Positions 52,015 through 61,668 are shown, counted from the stretch's first letter. The stretch is 64,000 bases of DNA from JAKACA01 sp963769255 (GCA_963769255.1 CAVYKV010000001.1:2046001-2110000), one strand, 5' to 3'. Made by a program: numbers and translations. The notes: a model not told the origin generated them from the sequence alone.

Positions 52015-53838
52015 TCAGGGGATGAAGGTCTCCCGCACGTAATCGAGGATCAACATGGACACCTCGTCACGGTCGCGCGGGCGCCGCAGGGCGTGGTCGA
52101 GCGCCGGTATGACCTCGGCGCGGAGGCTTCCCTTCTGGCGGGAGGCCGCCCGGAAGCGGTCGATGGCGTGCCGGAAGGGCCGCATCTCCTCAGGTCCACA
52201 GATGACGAGCACGTTGGAGCCGGAGGTCACGAGGTCGGTCAGGTGGTCGCCCGGACCGCTGCGGGCGTGCCCGGGGCGAGTGCCCGTGCTCCACGCCATG
52301 ATGCGGAAGGGCCGCCCGATGTGGTCGAGGGAAAGTCGTGCGGCTCGCCGCGCCCGCGCCATCGTGAGGGGGAAGCGGCCGGTCGCCCAGCGGATGAGCG
52401 GGACGCGCTGCTCCACCTTGTGGAAGCGGAACCGGCTGGCCCCGCGGGCGAGGGCGGCTTCCGGCAAGTAGAACTTGCGGCGACGGTCGGGCGGCCCACC
52501 GGCGGCCATCTCCGGCGCCGGGAACGACACCGCCGGGTTGAGAGCGCAGACGCCCCGGGGCGAGATGATGGAGGCGGCCTCGAGAGCGTGGTAGCCGCTC
52601 GAGCAGAGGCCGAAGAGCACGACGTTGGAGGGATCCTCGGGAGACAGCGACCGAGCGGCGTCCACGAGGTCGCCGATCGCCGAGAAGTTGTAGACGTCCG
52701 GCGGTCCGGCATCGTGCTCGGGGCTGTCCCCGAAGCCACTCAGGTCGATCCTCACACACCGCAATCCCGAGGGTGCCAGGCGCCGGGCGAGATCCACCCA
52801 CAGGCGTCCGGGGCCGATGCGGTGCTCGTTCGCCACGTTGACGAACAGGCAGGTCGGCCCGTCCGCCCCGTCCTTCGGCTCCGTGGCGATCCCGAAGATG
52901 CCGTTGTCCCCGAGACGGACCGCCCGCTCGACGACGAAGGCCGGCGTTGGCCGATGGCCGTCTGCCGCGGACTCCTCTCCGGGGTCCTCCAGGCCGACGA
53001 CTACCTCGGAGGCGTCCGGGAGGGCGACGACGTGGCGCTCGCTCGGGAGGGTGCCGTCGAGCCAGCCGGCGATGAGCTCGATGGTGGGCGCCGGCACCAC
53101 CTGGAGAGGCGTCGGCATGTAGAGAAGATCGGCCTGGCCGAGGATGGTGCGCTGCTCGACGTTGGCGCCGACGAGCGGCCCGAGGAGCGGCCGGTCGGGC
53201 GGGAGGTCGCCCCTCGTCAAGAGGAGCGCCCGGTCGGCGAGGGCGGCCGCCGTCTCGTCGAGCTCGAGCGAGGAGACCTCTCGCAGGAGATCCGGGGGCA
53301 GGTGGAATCCCGGGATCTCGTCGGTCACCTCGGGACGACCCGCCACGGGGATGCGGAGGCTGAGCATGCGCTGCTCGCGTACGAAGGAGCGGCCGCTCGT
53401 GCACGGGTCCCACAGGACCACGGCGTCGAAGGGCTCGAGAGCACTCGCCAGTCCTGCCAGCAACCCCCCGATGCGCATGCCGACGAGGCTGACGCTCGTG
53501 GCGCCGAGGCCGTGCACGAAGTCCACGGCGTGGCGCAGATCGTCGAGAAGGCCGATCCCGTCTGTCGTGTCGGTGCGGTCGAAGGAGTCGCCCGTCGAGC
53601 GGTAGTCGAATCGCAACGTCAGGAGACCGAGAGCCGCCAGATGGTCCGCCAGCTTGGCGAAGGCCGGATAGGCGCTCATGTGCTCCCGCCCGAGGGAGGG
53701 GCAGAGGATGACAGCGCCGCGGACACCGGCCGCTTCGGCGTTGATGATCCCGAAGAGCGGCGACTGCTCCGGCCCGAACCAGACCGGATAGGTGTGCTCG
53801 AGCGGCGACGCCCCCGTCGACGCGCTGACGCTACTCAT
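52015..53838 (-). CDS. Tandem alpha/beta hydrolase protein with non-serine nucleophile elbows
   Basis: 607 residues, two alpha/beta hydrolase domains (about 20-285 and 310-600). Domain 1 has ILCPSLGREHMSAYPAF, LRFDYRSTGDSFDRTD and elbow VGMRIGG, with Arg where Ser belongs. Domain 2 has RIDLSGFGDSPEHD, elbow FGLCSSGYHAL with Cys, and a His in PALDHALRR. The arrangement recalls exosortase-associated hydrolases found beside polysaccharide loci, usually two separate proteins; here they look fused. Domain 1 is probably non-catalytic. Cytoplasmic (no signal). Divergent from the ATP-grasp gene. Confidence 0.78.
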   Translation of the reverse strand: MSSVSASTGASPLEHTYPVWFGPEQSPLFGIINAEAAGVRGAVILCPSLGREHMSAYPAFAKLADHLAALGLLTLRFDYRSTGDSFDRTDTTDGIGLLDDLRHAVDFVHGLGATSVSLVGMRIGGLLAGLASALEPFDAVVLWDPCTSGRSFVREQRMLSLRIPVAGRPEVTDEIPGFHLPPDLLREVSSLELDETAAALADRALLLTRGDLPPDRPLLGPLVGANVEQRTILGQADLLYMPTPLQVVPAPTIELIAGWLDGTLPSERHVVALPDASEVVVGLEDPGEESAADGHRPTPAFVVERAVRLGDNGIFGIATEPKDGADGPTCLFVNVANEHRIGPGRLWVDLARRLAPSGLRCVRIDLSGFGDSPEHDAGPPDVYNFSAIGDLVDAARSLSPEDPSNVVLFGLCSSGYHALEAASIISPRGVCALNPAVSFPAPEMAAGGPPDRRRKFYLPEAALARGASRFRFHKVEQRVPLIRWATGRFPLTMARARRAARLSLDHIGRPFRIMAWSTGTRPGHARSGPGDHLTDLVTSGSNVLVICGPEEMRPFRHAIDRFRAASRQKGSLRAEVIPALDHALRRPRDRDEVSMLILDYVRETFIP

Positions 53839-53963
53839 GGAGCGATCGTGCCCTCCCGACCGCGAGCGAATCCCTCACATCCGCCACCCCCCTACGGTAG
53901 CGCCGATCGTCCGAGGCCTCGGACGGGAGGAGTCTCGGCAGCACGGGACCCGCTCGGAGGCCG

Positions 53964-53969
53964 TAGATT
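53964..53969 (+). promoter_or_regulatory. Candidate -10 element of the ATP-grasp gene
   Basis: TAGATT (TANNNT) lies 42 bases before the TTG start at 54011 in the 172-base divergent gap. No clear -35. Position-based guess. Confidence 0.3.
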
Positions 53970-54010
53970 CGGTCAGGCACGTGCAGCTTGCGGCAATCCG
54001 AAGGAGACAG

Positions 54011-55279
54011 TTGAACAGCCCGTCCCACGCCGGCAAGCCACGCCTGGTGGTGCCGTACGGCCGGATGACGCTGTCGCCGATGACCCTCGCACAGGCGGCT
54101 TCCGGGCTCTGCGAGCTGCTCTGGCTCGTCAACCTGAGCGAGCCGGAGGCCGCAGAGGCGGAACGCATCATGAAGCGGCTCGGCATCGTCGTGAACGTCG
54201 ACGGTGTGGCGCCGGAGGATTGGGCGGCCGTCGTCGAGCCCTATCGGCCGACAGGTATCGTCAGTTTTTCTGACGCCAACATGCCGGAGCTGGCCGAGCT
54301 CTCGGACGCCCTCGGTCTGCACTTCCACTCCCCCGAGGTGGTGGCCCGCTTCCGCGACAAGTCCGAGCAGCGGGCAGCCTTCCGGGCCGCCGGCCTTCCC
54401 ACGCCCCAGCTGCTCGTCATCCCTGCGGGAGTGACCGAGGCCGAGGTGAGGAGGATCGTCGCCGGGGCTTCCTACCCGGCCGTCCTGAAGCCGCGGTACG
54501 GCAACGACAGCCGGTTGGTGTCGCTCGTCGACGGCCCTGACACGCTGCTCGAGCTCCTCGGCCAGCTCACCGCGGAGCCCGAGCCGTGGGACATGGTCCT
54601 CGAGGACTACCTCGGCGACATCGCGCCCTGCCTCGGGGAGGGCTTCGCCAACTACCTCTCGGTCGAGAGCTTCACCGTCGGCGGCGCCATCTCCCATTTC
54701 GCCACGACGGGACGCTTCCCGCCGGCCGAGCCGTTCCGGGAGACGGGTTTCTTCATACCGTCCAGCGTCGAGGGCGCCGACGCCGAGACCGTCCAGGCGC
54801 TCGCCACGGCGGCCCTTTCCGCTCTCGGCGTGACGACCGGCTGCACCCACACCGAGATCAAGTTCACGCCCGCCGGCCCTCGCGTGATCGAGGTCAACGG
54901 CCGCTTGGGCGGCGGCATCCCGCTCATGTTCGAGCTCTCGACGGGTGCCTCGGCCATCCGGTTGGCGATGGAGATCGCCGTCGGGGTCACACCCTCTCCC
55001 CTGCCGGAGCCGTCCCGTGACGCCCTCGGCTTCCGGTTCATGTTCCAGGGGCCGACGTGGGCTCGCGAGGTGACGGCGGTCAAGGGGCTCGACAAGGTCG
55101 GCGCCATGCCGGAGGTTCGCCTCGTCGTGCTGCACCGTCCGCCCGGTACACCCATCGACTGGCGTATCGGCAACCACGACTACGTCTTCGCCGTCGCCGG
55201 CATCGCAGCCGGCTACGACGACGTGCGGCGTATACAGCGGGTGATCGACGAGACGGTGACGGTCAGCTACGCCGGCTGA
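54011..55279 (+). CDS. ATP-grasp family ligase
   Basis: 422 residues from TTG 54011, chosen for AAGGAG four bases ahead. N-terminal Rossmann-like domain (about 1-100), then ATP-grasp: RFRDKSEQRAAFRAAGLPTPQ, ASYPAVLKPRYGNDSR (ATP lysine), EDYLG, and the metal-binding TEIKFTPAGPRVIEVNGRLGGGI. The glycine-rich RLGGGIP ending is typical of amino-acid ligases and carboxylases such as BacD-like or PurK-like. It joins an activated carboxylate to an amine; the substrates are unknown. Convergent with the LLM gene, whose stop overlaps this one by 17 bases. Confidence 0.83.
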   Translation: MNSPSHAGKPRLVVPYGRMTLSPMTLAQAASGLCELLWLVNLSEPEAAEAERIMKRLGIVVNVDGVAPEDWAAVVEPYRPTGIVSFSDANMPELAELSDALGLHFHSPEVVARFRDKSEQRAAFRAAGLPTPQLLVIPAGVTEAEVRRIVAGASYPAVLKPRYGNDSRLVSLVDGPDTLLELLGQLTAEPEPWDMVLEDYLGDIAPCLGEGFANYLSVESFTVGGAISHFATTGRFPPAEPFRETGFFIPSSVEGADAETVQALATAALSALGVTTGCTHTEIKFTPAGPRVIEVNGRLGGGIPLMFELSTGASAIRLAMEIAVGVTPSPLPEPSRDALGFRFMFQGPTWAREVTAVKGLDKVGAMPEVRLVVLHRPPGTPIDWRIGNHDYVFAVAGIAAGYDDVRRIQRVIDETVTVSYAG

Positions 55280-56432
55280 CACCGTCGCGAAGGCGCGGCA
55301 AGAGCCGCTCGCCGAAGTCGACGGCATCCGCCAAGGGGTCGAAACCCTTCAAGAGCAGCGTCGTCACACCGATGTCGTAGTAGCGCAGCATCGCCTCTGC
55401 CACCTGGTCGGGAGTCCCCACGAGGGCCGTCGAGTTGCCGGCAGCCCCCGTCAGGTGGGCGACCTTCATGAAGAGGCGTTCGTCGAGCACGTCCGACTCC
55501 GCCGAGAAGGCGATGAGCCGCTTGCGCCCTTCCGAGGTCGTGGCGTTCACGTTGCGGTCGATGGAGTACGTGGCGTTGCGGGCGCCGCCGAGCCCGGCAT
55601 AGGAGCCCTTGATCTCGGCCATGCGCTCACGGGCGAGCTCGATCCGCTCCCTCGTCGTCTCGGCGATCCACTCGGCCCGCTCCCAGGCCTCGTCCTCTTT
55701 GTCGGCGATGATGGGCCTGAGCGAGACGCTGTAGCGAAGGCGCCGGCCGTAGGATGCCGCCACTTTGTCGATGGCGGCGATGCGTGCCGCAACAGCCTCG
55801 CGTGGTTCACCCCAGAAGGCATAGACGTCGGCCTGCGAGGCGCCCGCCTCGATGGCCGGCGGCGAGGCGCCTGCGAAGTAGAGCGGGATCCCGCCCGGTG
55901 TCACCGGCTTCACCGAGCTGAAGGCGGCGTCGTAGCGGAAGAACTCACCCGCATGGTCGAAGGGCGTCTCCTCGGTCCAGATGCGGCGCATGACCGACAT
56001 GACCTCAGCCGTCCGGCGGTAGCGGTCGTCGTGTGGGAGGAAGTCGCCCTCGCGCCGCTGGTCCGCCTCGTCACCGCCGGTGATGAAGTGGATGGCCACC
56101 CGCCCGCCTCCGGTGAGGTGGTCGAGGGTGGCGGCCTGACGGGCCACGAGGACAGGAGGAACGAAACCCGGCCGGTGGGCGATCAACACCTTCAACGACC
56201 GCGTCGAGTGCAGGACGCTCGAGGCGACCGCCCAACCCTCGGGGGCGACGGCGCCGTACCCGACGAGGACGCGGTCGAAGCCGGCGTCGTCGTGCGCCTT
56301 CGAGATGGCGGTCAAATAGGCAGCATCGATGACGGGGCCGTCCATCCAGTCGACGACCGGCCCGTCGACGAGCGGTCCCTGGATCTCGGAGGCATCCCGC
56401 GTGCCCACCATCCCGATGATCTCGATCGTCAC
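55263..56432 (-). CDS. LLM-class flavin-dependent monooxygenase (SsuD-like)
   Basis: 389 residues. Luciferase-like TIM barrel of the alkanesulfonate monooxygenase group: FDRVLVGYGAVAPEGWAVAS, VLIAHRPGFVPPVLVARQAATLDHLTGGGRVAIHFITGG, DDRYRRTAEVMSVM and IPLYFAGASPPAIE. It should use FMNH2 and oxygen to split a sulfonate or similar compound. A partner flavin reductase is not adjacent. Divergent from the aldo/keto reductase gene (149-base gap) and convergent with the ATP-grasp gene. Confidence 0.87.
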   Translation of the reverse strand: MTIEIIGMVGTRDASEIQGPLVDGPVVDWMDGPVIDAAYLTAISKAHDDAGFDRVLVGYGAVAPEGWAVASSVLHSTRSLKVLIAHRPGFVPPVLVARQAATLDHLTGGGRVAIHFITGGDEADQRREGDFLPHDDRYRRTAEVMSVMRRIWTEETPFDHAGEFFRYDAAFSSVKPVTPGGIPLYFAGASPPAIEAGASQADVYAFWGEPREAVAARIAAIDKVAASYGRRLRYSVSLRPIIADKEDEAWERAEWIAETTRERIELARERMAEIKGSYAGLGGARNATYSIDRNVNATTSEGRKRLIAFSAESDVLDERLFMKVAHLTGAAGNSTALVGTPDQVAEAMLRYYDIGVTTLLLKGFDPLADAVDFGERLLPRLRDGVSRRS

Positions 56433-56581
56433 AGCGCTCCAATCGAACTACGACTCCGCCAACGGGAAACGCTAACACCTGCCACGACCCACCCGGAACG
56501 ACGGCGGTGTCGAGGGTGGATCTGGACGATCCGGCACGAGCCTAAGATCGCCTCCTGCCGTCTTCGTCGCCGAGGGAGTCG

Positions 56582-57463
56582 ATGACCATAGAGAACGCCG
56601 GTACATGCCGGCTCGGTTCGTTCACCGTCCACCGTCTTGGCTTCGGCACCATGCAGCTGCCGGGCCCGGGCGTGTGGGGCCCGCCGGCGGATCACGCGGC
56701 CGCCATCGCCGTGCTGCGCCGTGCCGTCGAGCTCGGCGTCGACCTCATCGACACGGCCGACTCGTACGGTCCTCACGTCGCCGAGGAGCTCATCCACGAG
56801 GCGCTCTTCCCGTATCGGGACGGCGTCCGCATCGCAACGAAGGCGGGCCTCCTCCGCATCGGGCCGGGTGACGAGTGGCCCGCCCTCGGGCGCCCCGAAT
56901 ACCTGCGGCAGGAGTGCGAGATGAGCCTGCGGCGCCTCGGCGTCGAGCGCATCGACCTCTTCCAGCTGCACCGTGTGGATCCGACCGTTCCGGCCGCCGA
57001 GCAATTCGGGCTCCTCGGCGAGCTCCGCCAGGAAGGCAAGGTCGCCGAGGTGGGTCTCTCCGAGGTCGGCGTGGACGACATCGAACAGGCGCGCCAGCAG
57101 GTGCCAATCGTGTCCGTCCAGAACCGCTACAACCTCGCCCATCGCGCATCCGACGAGGCGCTCGCCTACTGCGAGCTGGAGGGCATCGGCTTCATCCCCT
57201 GGGTCCCCCTCGCGAGCGGGAAGCTGTCGGTGCCCGGTGGCCCCCTCGACGAGATGGCACGGCAGCTCGGTGCCACCATCTCGCAGGTGGCGATCGCCTG
57301 GCTGCTGCGCCGCTCGCCCGTCATGCTGCCGATCCCCGGCACCTCGTCGGTGGCACACCTCGAGGAGAACTGTGCGGCAGCCGACCTCTCCCTCTCCGAC
57401 GAGCAGTTCACCGAGCTCGACGAGTCCCGCAAGGCGATGCGCCGCTGGGCGCTGTCCAACTGA
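56582..57463 (+). CDS. Aldo/keto reductase
   Basis: 293 residues, (beta/alpha)8 barrel. Start HRLGFGTMQLPG; catalytic Asp/Tyr in GVDLIDTADSYGPHVAE; Lys in RIATKAGL; His in DLFQLHRVDP; NADPH phosphate contacts in the C-terminal IPGTSSVAHLEENC. It reduces an aldehyde or ketone with NADPH. Its stop and the next gene's ATG share a base (TGATG), so the deacylase is coupled to it. ATG 56582 follows GAGGGAGTCG. Substrate unknown; the pairing may be chance. Confidence 0.9.
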   Translation: MTIENAGTCRLGSFTVHRLGFGTMQLPGPGVWGPPADHAAAIAVLRRAVELGVDLIDTADSYGPHVAEELIHEALFPYRDGVRIATKAGLLRIGPGDEWPALGRPEYLRQECEMSLRRLGVERIDLFQLHRVDPTVPAAEQFGLLGELRQEGKVAEVGLSEVGVDDIEQARQQVPIVSVQNRYNLAHRASDEALAYCELEGIGFIPWVPLASGKLSVPGGPLDEMARQLGATISQVAIAWLLRRSPVMLPIPGTSSVAHLEENCAAADLSLSDEQFTELDESRKAMRRWALSN

Positions 57464-59235
57464 TGACCGCTGATCTCGTCATCCGCAACGGCCTGCTCGT
57501 CGACGGCACCGGCTCGGTGCCGCGGCGGGCCGACGTGGCCGTGAGCGGCGAGCTCGTGGTCGCCGTCGGCTCCGACGTTGGGCGCGGCGACCGGGAGATC
57601 GATGCTGATGGGTGGTTGGTGACGCCGGGTTTCGTCGATCCTCACACTCATTACGACGGGCAGGCGACGTGGGACCCGGTGCTCGCCCCCTCCTCGCAGC
57701 ACGGAGTCACGACCGTGGTGATGGGCAACTGCGGTGTCGGCTTCGCGCCCGTGCAGAACGATCGCCACGACTGGCTCATCTCCGTCATGGAGGGTGTCGA
57801 GGACATCCCGGGCACGGCCCTCCACGAGGGCCTCGCCTGGGACTGGGGGTCGTTTCCCGAGTACCTCGACGCCCTGGACCGGCAGCCTCGTACCATCGAT
57901 GTCGGCGCTCACGTGCCACACGTCGCCCTGCGGGCCTTCGTCATGGGCGATCGCGGGGGCGACCCGGACGAGCACCCGACGCCGGATGAGCTCGCTCGCA
58001 TGCGTGAGCTCGTGGCGGAGGGGATCGACGCCGGTGCCGTCGGGGTCTCGACCTCGCGCACGGAGCGCCATCGCTCGGCCGCCGGCGAGAACCTCGGCAC
58101 GCTGCGGGCGGGCGAGGAGGAGGTGCTGTCGCTGGCGCAGGCCCTGGCGGATCGCGGCGCCGGCGTCTTCCAGCTCCTCTCCGACAGCTACCGGACGACG
58201 GACGACGACTTCGCCCGCGCGGAGTTCGAGCTGATCGGCAAGTTCGCCCGCCTCAGCAGGCGCCCGGTGAGCTACACGGTGCAGCAGGACGTCGCCGCCC
58301 CGGAGCGGTGGCGCGACCTCATGTCCTGGGCGGCCCAGCTGAGCTCCGAAGGGTTCGACGTGAAGGCGCAGGTGGCCCCGAGGCCGATCGGCATCCTGCT
58401 CGGCCTGGAGGCGACGGCCAACCTCTTCACCCCCTGCCGGCCCTATGTCCGCATCGCCTCCCTCCCCCTCGCCGAGCGCGTCGAGGCCATGGGCGACCCG
58501 GAGCTGAGGGCGAAGATCGTCGCCTCCCACTTCGCCCTCACGGGCGGCCCGAACGCGTTCCCGGGCCTCGCCATGCTGGCCCGTTTCGACCAGATGTACG
58601 TGCTGGGCGATCCGGTCGACTACGACTTCGACGGCGGCGACTCCCTCGCCGCCCAAGCCGCCCGCCTCGGCGCCGACCCGCGGGAGTACGCCTACGACGT
58701 GCAGCTGCGCAACGGGGGACGGCAACTCATCTACTCGCCCTTCTTCAACTTCGTGCACCACAACCTCGAGGCGGTGCGGGAGATGATCACCGACCCGATC
58801 GCCATGTTCGGTCTGTCGGATGCCGGCGCCCATTGCGGGCAGATCTGCGACGGCAGCATGACGACGAGTTACCTGTCGATCTGGGCCCGCGACCGCAAGG
58901 GCAGCGACGGCATCCCCCTCGAGTCGGTCGTCCACCAGATCAGCCGCCGGCCGGCCGAGCACGTCGGTTGGCGCGACCGCGGGATCGTCGCCCCCGGTTA
59001 CCTCGCCGACCTCAACGTCATCGACCTGGACGCACTCTCGTGCGGTCCCCCGAGGATCGCCGCCGACCTGCCGGCCGGGGGGCGGCGCCTCCTGCAGGAC
59101 GCCAGCGGCTACCGCTTCACGATCAAGCGCGGCACCGTCATCTCGATCGACGGCGAGCCGACGGGCGAGCTGCCGGGGCGCCTCGTGCGGGGCACGACGG
59201 CCGATCCGGTCTCCGCGGTCGGCTCGGCGGGCTGA
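57463..59235 (+). CDS. N-acyl-D-amino-acid deacylase / D-aminoacylase-family amidohydrolase
   Basis: 590 residues from ATG 57463; the frame is open further but lies inside the aldo/keto reductase gene. Amidohydrolase fold with VTPGFVDPHTHYDGQ (metal-binding HxH), GVTTVVMGNCGVGFAP (metal Cys as in D-aminoacylases), HVALRAFVMGD, GLSDAGAHCG (metal Asp) and RGIVAPGYLADLNVIDL. It hydrolyses N-acyl-D-amino acids or related cyclic amides. Family length is about 480-590. It is followed by the patatin gene after 25 bases, so cotranscription is likely. Confidence 0.9.
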   Translation: MTADLVIRNGLLVDGTGSVPRRADVAVSGELVVAVGSDVGRGDREIDADGWLVTPGFVDPHTHYDGQATWDPVLAPSSQHGVTTVVMGNCGVGFAPVQNDRHDWLISVMEGVEDIPGTALHEGLAWDWGSFPEYLDALDRQPRTIDVGAHVPHVALRAFVMGDRGGDPDEHPTPDELARMRELVAEGIDAGAVGVSTSRTERHRSAAGENLGTLRAGEEEVLSLAQALADRGAGVFQLLSDSYRTTDDDFARAEFELIGKFARLSRRPVSYTVQQDVAAPERWRDLMSWAAQLSSEGFDVKAQVAPRPIGILLGLEATANLFTPCRPYVRIASLPLAERVEAMGDPELRAKIVASHFALTGGPNAFPGLAMLARFDQMYVLGDPVDYDFDGGDSLAAQAARLGADPREYAYDVQLRNGGRQLIYSPFFNFVHHNLEAVREMITDPIAMFGLSDAGAHCGQICDGSMTTSYLSIWARDRKGSDGIPLESVVHQISRRPAEHVGWRDRGIVAPGYLADLNVIDLDALSCGPPRIAADLPAGGRRLLQDASGYRFTIKRGTVISIDGEPTGELPGRLVRGTTADPVSAVGSAG

Positions 59236-59260
59236 GGCAGCCTCCCTGCAGGGCGTACCC

Positions 59261-60331
59261 GTGAGCCGGGAGGAGGCGGCGGCAACGGTGCCGGGGACGG
59301 GTGCGGTGGCGGGGGGCGAAAGCCTCGCCGGGGCGACGACGGTGGACCTCATCCTCGAAGGCGGGGGCGTGAAGGGCATCGCCCTCGTCGGGGCGATCTG
59401 TGTGCTGGAGGAGAACGGGTTCCGTTTCGCCCGGGTGGCGGGCGCCTCGGCCGGGGCGATCGTGGGCTCGTGCGTCGCCGCCGGCATGCCGGCTTCCAGG
59501 CTGTACGAGATCGTGTCGTCGCTCGACTACTCGCGGTTCCTCGACGAGACCGAGCTCGACCGCATCCCCCTCGTCGGGCGGGGCCTCTCGTTGCTGCACG
59601 ACCGGGGGGTCTACGCCGGCGACTACTTCCACGGCCTCGTTACCGAGCACCTCGCCGACCTGGGCGTCCGCACCTTCGCCGACCTCCGGCAGGACGACCC
59701 GGGAAGCGACCTCCCCCTCGATCGCCGCTTCACGCTGCTCGTGATGGTCTCCGATGTCTCCCGCGGCCGCCTCCTACGCCTTCCCTGGGACTACCCGTCC
59801 CTCGGCATCGACGCCGGCGGCCAGCTCGTGGCCGACGCCGTGCGGGCCTCCATGTCGATCCCCTTCGTCTTCCGTCCGGTCGCCCTGCCGGTTCCCGGCG
59901 CCGACCCGTCCTTCCTCGTGGACGGCGGGCTGCTCTCCAACTTCCCCGTCGACGCTTTCGACCGCACCGACGGCCGGCCGGCTCGCTGGCCGACCATCGG
60001 CATCAAGCTCATCGGCCGGCACACCCCGAACGAGGTGCGCCATGTCGTGACGGGCGATCTCAGCCTCGGTCTCGCGATCCTCTCGACCATGCAGACCTGG
60101 CACGACGAGCTGCGCATGGCCGACCGTGACGTCGAGCAGCGGACCATCTTCGTGGACACCTTCGGCGTGAAGTCGACGGATTTCTCCATCGACAAGGCGA
60201 CTCAGCAGCGCCTCTTCGAGAGCGGGCGGCGGGCCGCCGAGGACTTCCTGCAGTCTCGGGGGGTGAGCCCGTCTCGGGGGGTCAGCCCGACGGGAACGTC
60301 CAGTCGGTCACGCACCCCTGGCCGGGGATGA
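59261..60331 (+). CDS. Patatin-like phospholipase
   Basis: 356 residues, GTG start. Patatin fold: oxyanion loop LEGGGVKGIALVG, nucleophile GASAGAIVG (GxSxG, about residue 68), catalytic Asp in VDGGLLSNFPVD. It would cleave acyl lipids in the cytoplasm or at the membrane; no signal peptide. The last ~27 residues come from a pair of 18-base repeats (SRGVSP twice) plus unrelated sequence, so the ancestral end was probably nearer residue 330. It converges on the GH43-like gene with a 50-base overlap inside the repeats. Confidence 0.9.
   Translation: MSREEAAATVPGTGAVAGGESLAGATTVDLILEGGGVKGIALVGAICVLEENGFRFARVAGASAGAIVGSCVAAGMPASRLYEIVSSLDYSRFLDETELDRIPLVGRGLSLLHDRGVYAGDYFHGLVTEHLADLGVRTFADLRQDDPGSDLPLDRRFTLLVMVSDVSRGRLLRLPWDYPSLGIDAGGQLVADAVRASMSIPFVFRPVALPVPGADPSFLVDGGLLSNFPVDAFDRTDGRPARWPTIGIKLIGRHTPNEVRHVVTGDLSLGLAILSTMQTWHDELRMADRDVEQRTIFVDTFGVKSTDFSIDKATQQRLFESGRRAAEDFLQSRGVSPSRGVSPTGTSSRSRTPGRG
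60254..60289. repeat. Two tandem 18-base repeats
   Basis: TCTCGGGGGGTGAGCCCG and TCTCGGGGGGTCAGCCCG follow each other, differing at one base. They encode SRGVSP twice in the patatin gene, and the second contains the stop of the GH43-like gene. Period, register and 14 of 18 bases match the unit of the 12-copy array at 62248. Confidence 0.8.
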
Positions 60332-61424
60332 GTCCGGTGATACCGCTGATCCTGAGCGGAGCCAGGTAGTTCCGGGCGTTGTACTGGGATCCTCGCGATG
60401 CCCAGCGGTCGACCTGCCACACGAAGCTGCCCCCCAGGATGTCGACGGCAGCCGGTTGCCCGCCGCAGGAGTTCGTGCTGATGAGACCCCGGTAGGTCCA
60501 AGGCCCCCAGGGAAACCTCGACGTCGCATACGCAGTCCCCGTACCCGTGCAGTAGAAGCACGAGGGATCCGAGTACACGAGGTACCAGAGGCCGCGCGGC
60601 CAGTCCTTCGACCGGCGCTTGAAGAGCGCAGGAGCCTCCACGGACTTGTCCGGTGCGCGGTCGTCCAGCCTGGTCGGGTAGGCCGGGCCGGCGACGCCGG
60701 TCCAGGACTTGTCCAAGCGCTGCACGACGAGGTCGCGGTCGAGCGTGTCGCCGGAGGTGCCGGCGCTCACGCGGATGCGCTCGGTATAGGCGAGCCAGGC
60801 GACGCCGTCGTCGACCGAGATGGTCTCGTCGCCGTAGCCGGCGTCGCCCGCCCCGAGCTTCGTCAGCTCGCTCACGACGGTGTACGGGCCTCTGACGCCC
60901 GAGCTCGTGAGGACGACGTAGCCGTGTGTGAAACCGGAATTGAGCCACATCACCCACTTGTGTGTGACGCGGTTGTAGGCGACATGGGGACGAAAGCAAT
61001 CATCGGCCGGGCAGACGGCTGTCACCGCTGGGGAGCCGGGGTCGAAGGCGAAGTAGCGGTCGTATGTGCCGGCGGGGACCCACTCCGCGAGATTGCGCGA
61101 CCAGTACACCTTGACACCACAGTACGGGGCCGACTGGGGGGGCACCGCCGCAGCCGTGCACTCGTACGACGTGCCGAAGAGGTAGTAGAGGCCGCGGTCC
61201 TGCACGATGGTGCCGTCGTGGGCGTCGAGACGCACGCCATGGGTATCGAGCACGAAGCCCGCGTTCGTGATCGTGAGCGGACTGGCACTCGCCGGCATCG
61301 CCAGGACAGCCAGGGTTGCCATCACGACGGCGAGTTGGGCGAGGATCGCTGCCGTCCGCCGGAGCGGCGGGTGCCAGGGGGCGCCGGGTACCGAGTCGCG
61401 ACGACGTCGTTGTCCTGCCGTCAC
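60282..61424 (-). CDS. Secreted GH43-like glycoside hydrolase
   Basis: 380 residues from GTG 61424 (start uncertain; the frame is open to 61733). A twin-Arg-like/Sec signal (RRTAAILAQLAVVMATLAV ending PASA) exports it. Five-bladed propeller family features: DGTIVQDRGLYYLFGTSY, DDCFRPHVAYNRVTHKWVMW, GPYTVVSELTKLG and the catalytic-acid segment SVEAPALFKRRSKDW. GH43 enzymes act on arabinan, xylan or similar. Extra Cys pairs suggest an extracellular disulfide-held enzyme. Its stop lies in the tandem repeat shared with the patatin gene. Confidence 0.82.
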   Translation of the reverse strand: MTAGQRRRRDSVPGAPWHPPLRRTAAILAQLAVVMATLAVLAMPASASPLTITNAGFVLDTHGVRLDAHDGTIVQDRGLYYLFGTSYECTAAAVPPQSAPYCGVKVYWSRNLAEWVPAGTYDRYFAFDPGSPAVTAVCPADDCFRPHVAYNRVTHKWVMWLNSGFTHGYVVLTSSGVRGPYTVVSELTKLGAGDAGYGDETISVDDGVAWLAYTERIRVSAGTSGDTLDRDLVVQRLDKSWTGVAGPAYPTRLDDRAPDKSVEAPALFKRRSKDWPRGLWYLVYSDPSCFYCTGTGTAYATSRFPWGPWTYRGLISTNSCGGQPAAVDILGGSFVWQVDRWASRGSQYNARNYLAPLRISGITGLIPGQGCVTDWTFPSG

Positions 61425-61668
61425 GAGCGTGTGCCCCTCATGGTCCCCATCCCCGCTGCCGCCGTCAATCCCTCGCCGTGGCAGGTACCGGTCCGGCCGG
61501 CTGCCCGTACGCCGACAACCATAGTCCGCCGCCGGTCGGTGCGAGCGTGTTGGACGCATGACCCCGCCCGTGCGCCGGCGCCCGGTCTGAGCTGCCCGGG
61601 TCGGGGCACAACAACCATCCTGAGCTGGGCTTTCGTCGTTGACACATCCTCTCGTCATACTCGGATGG

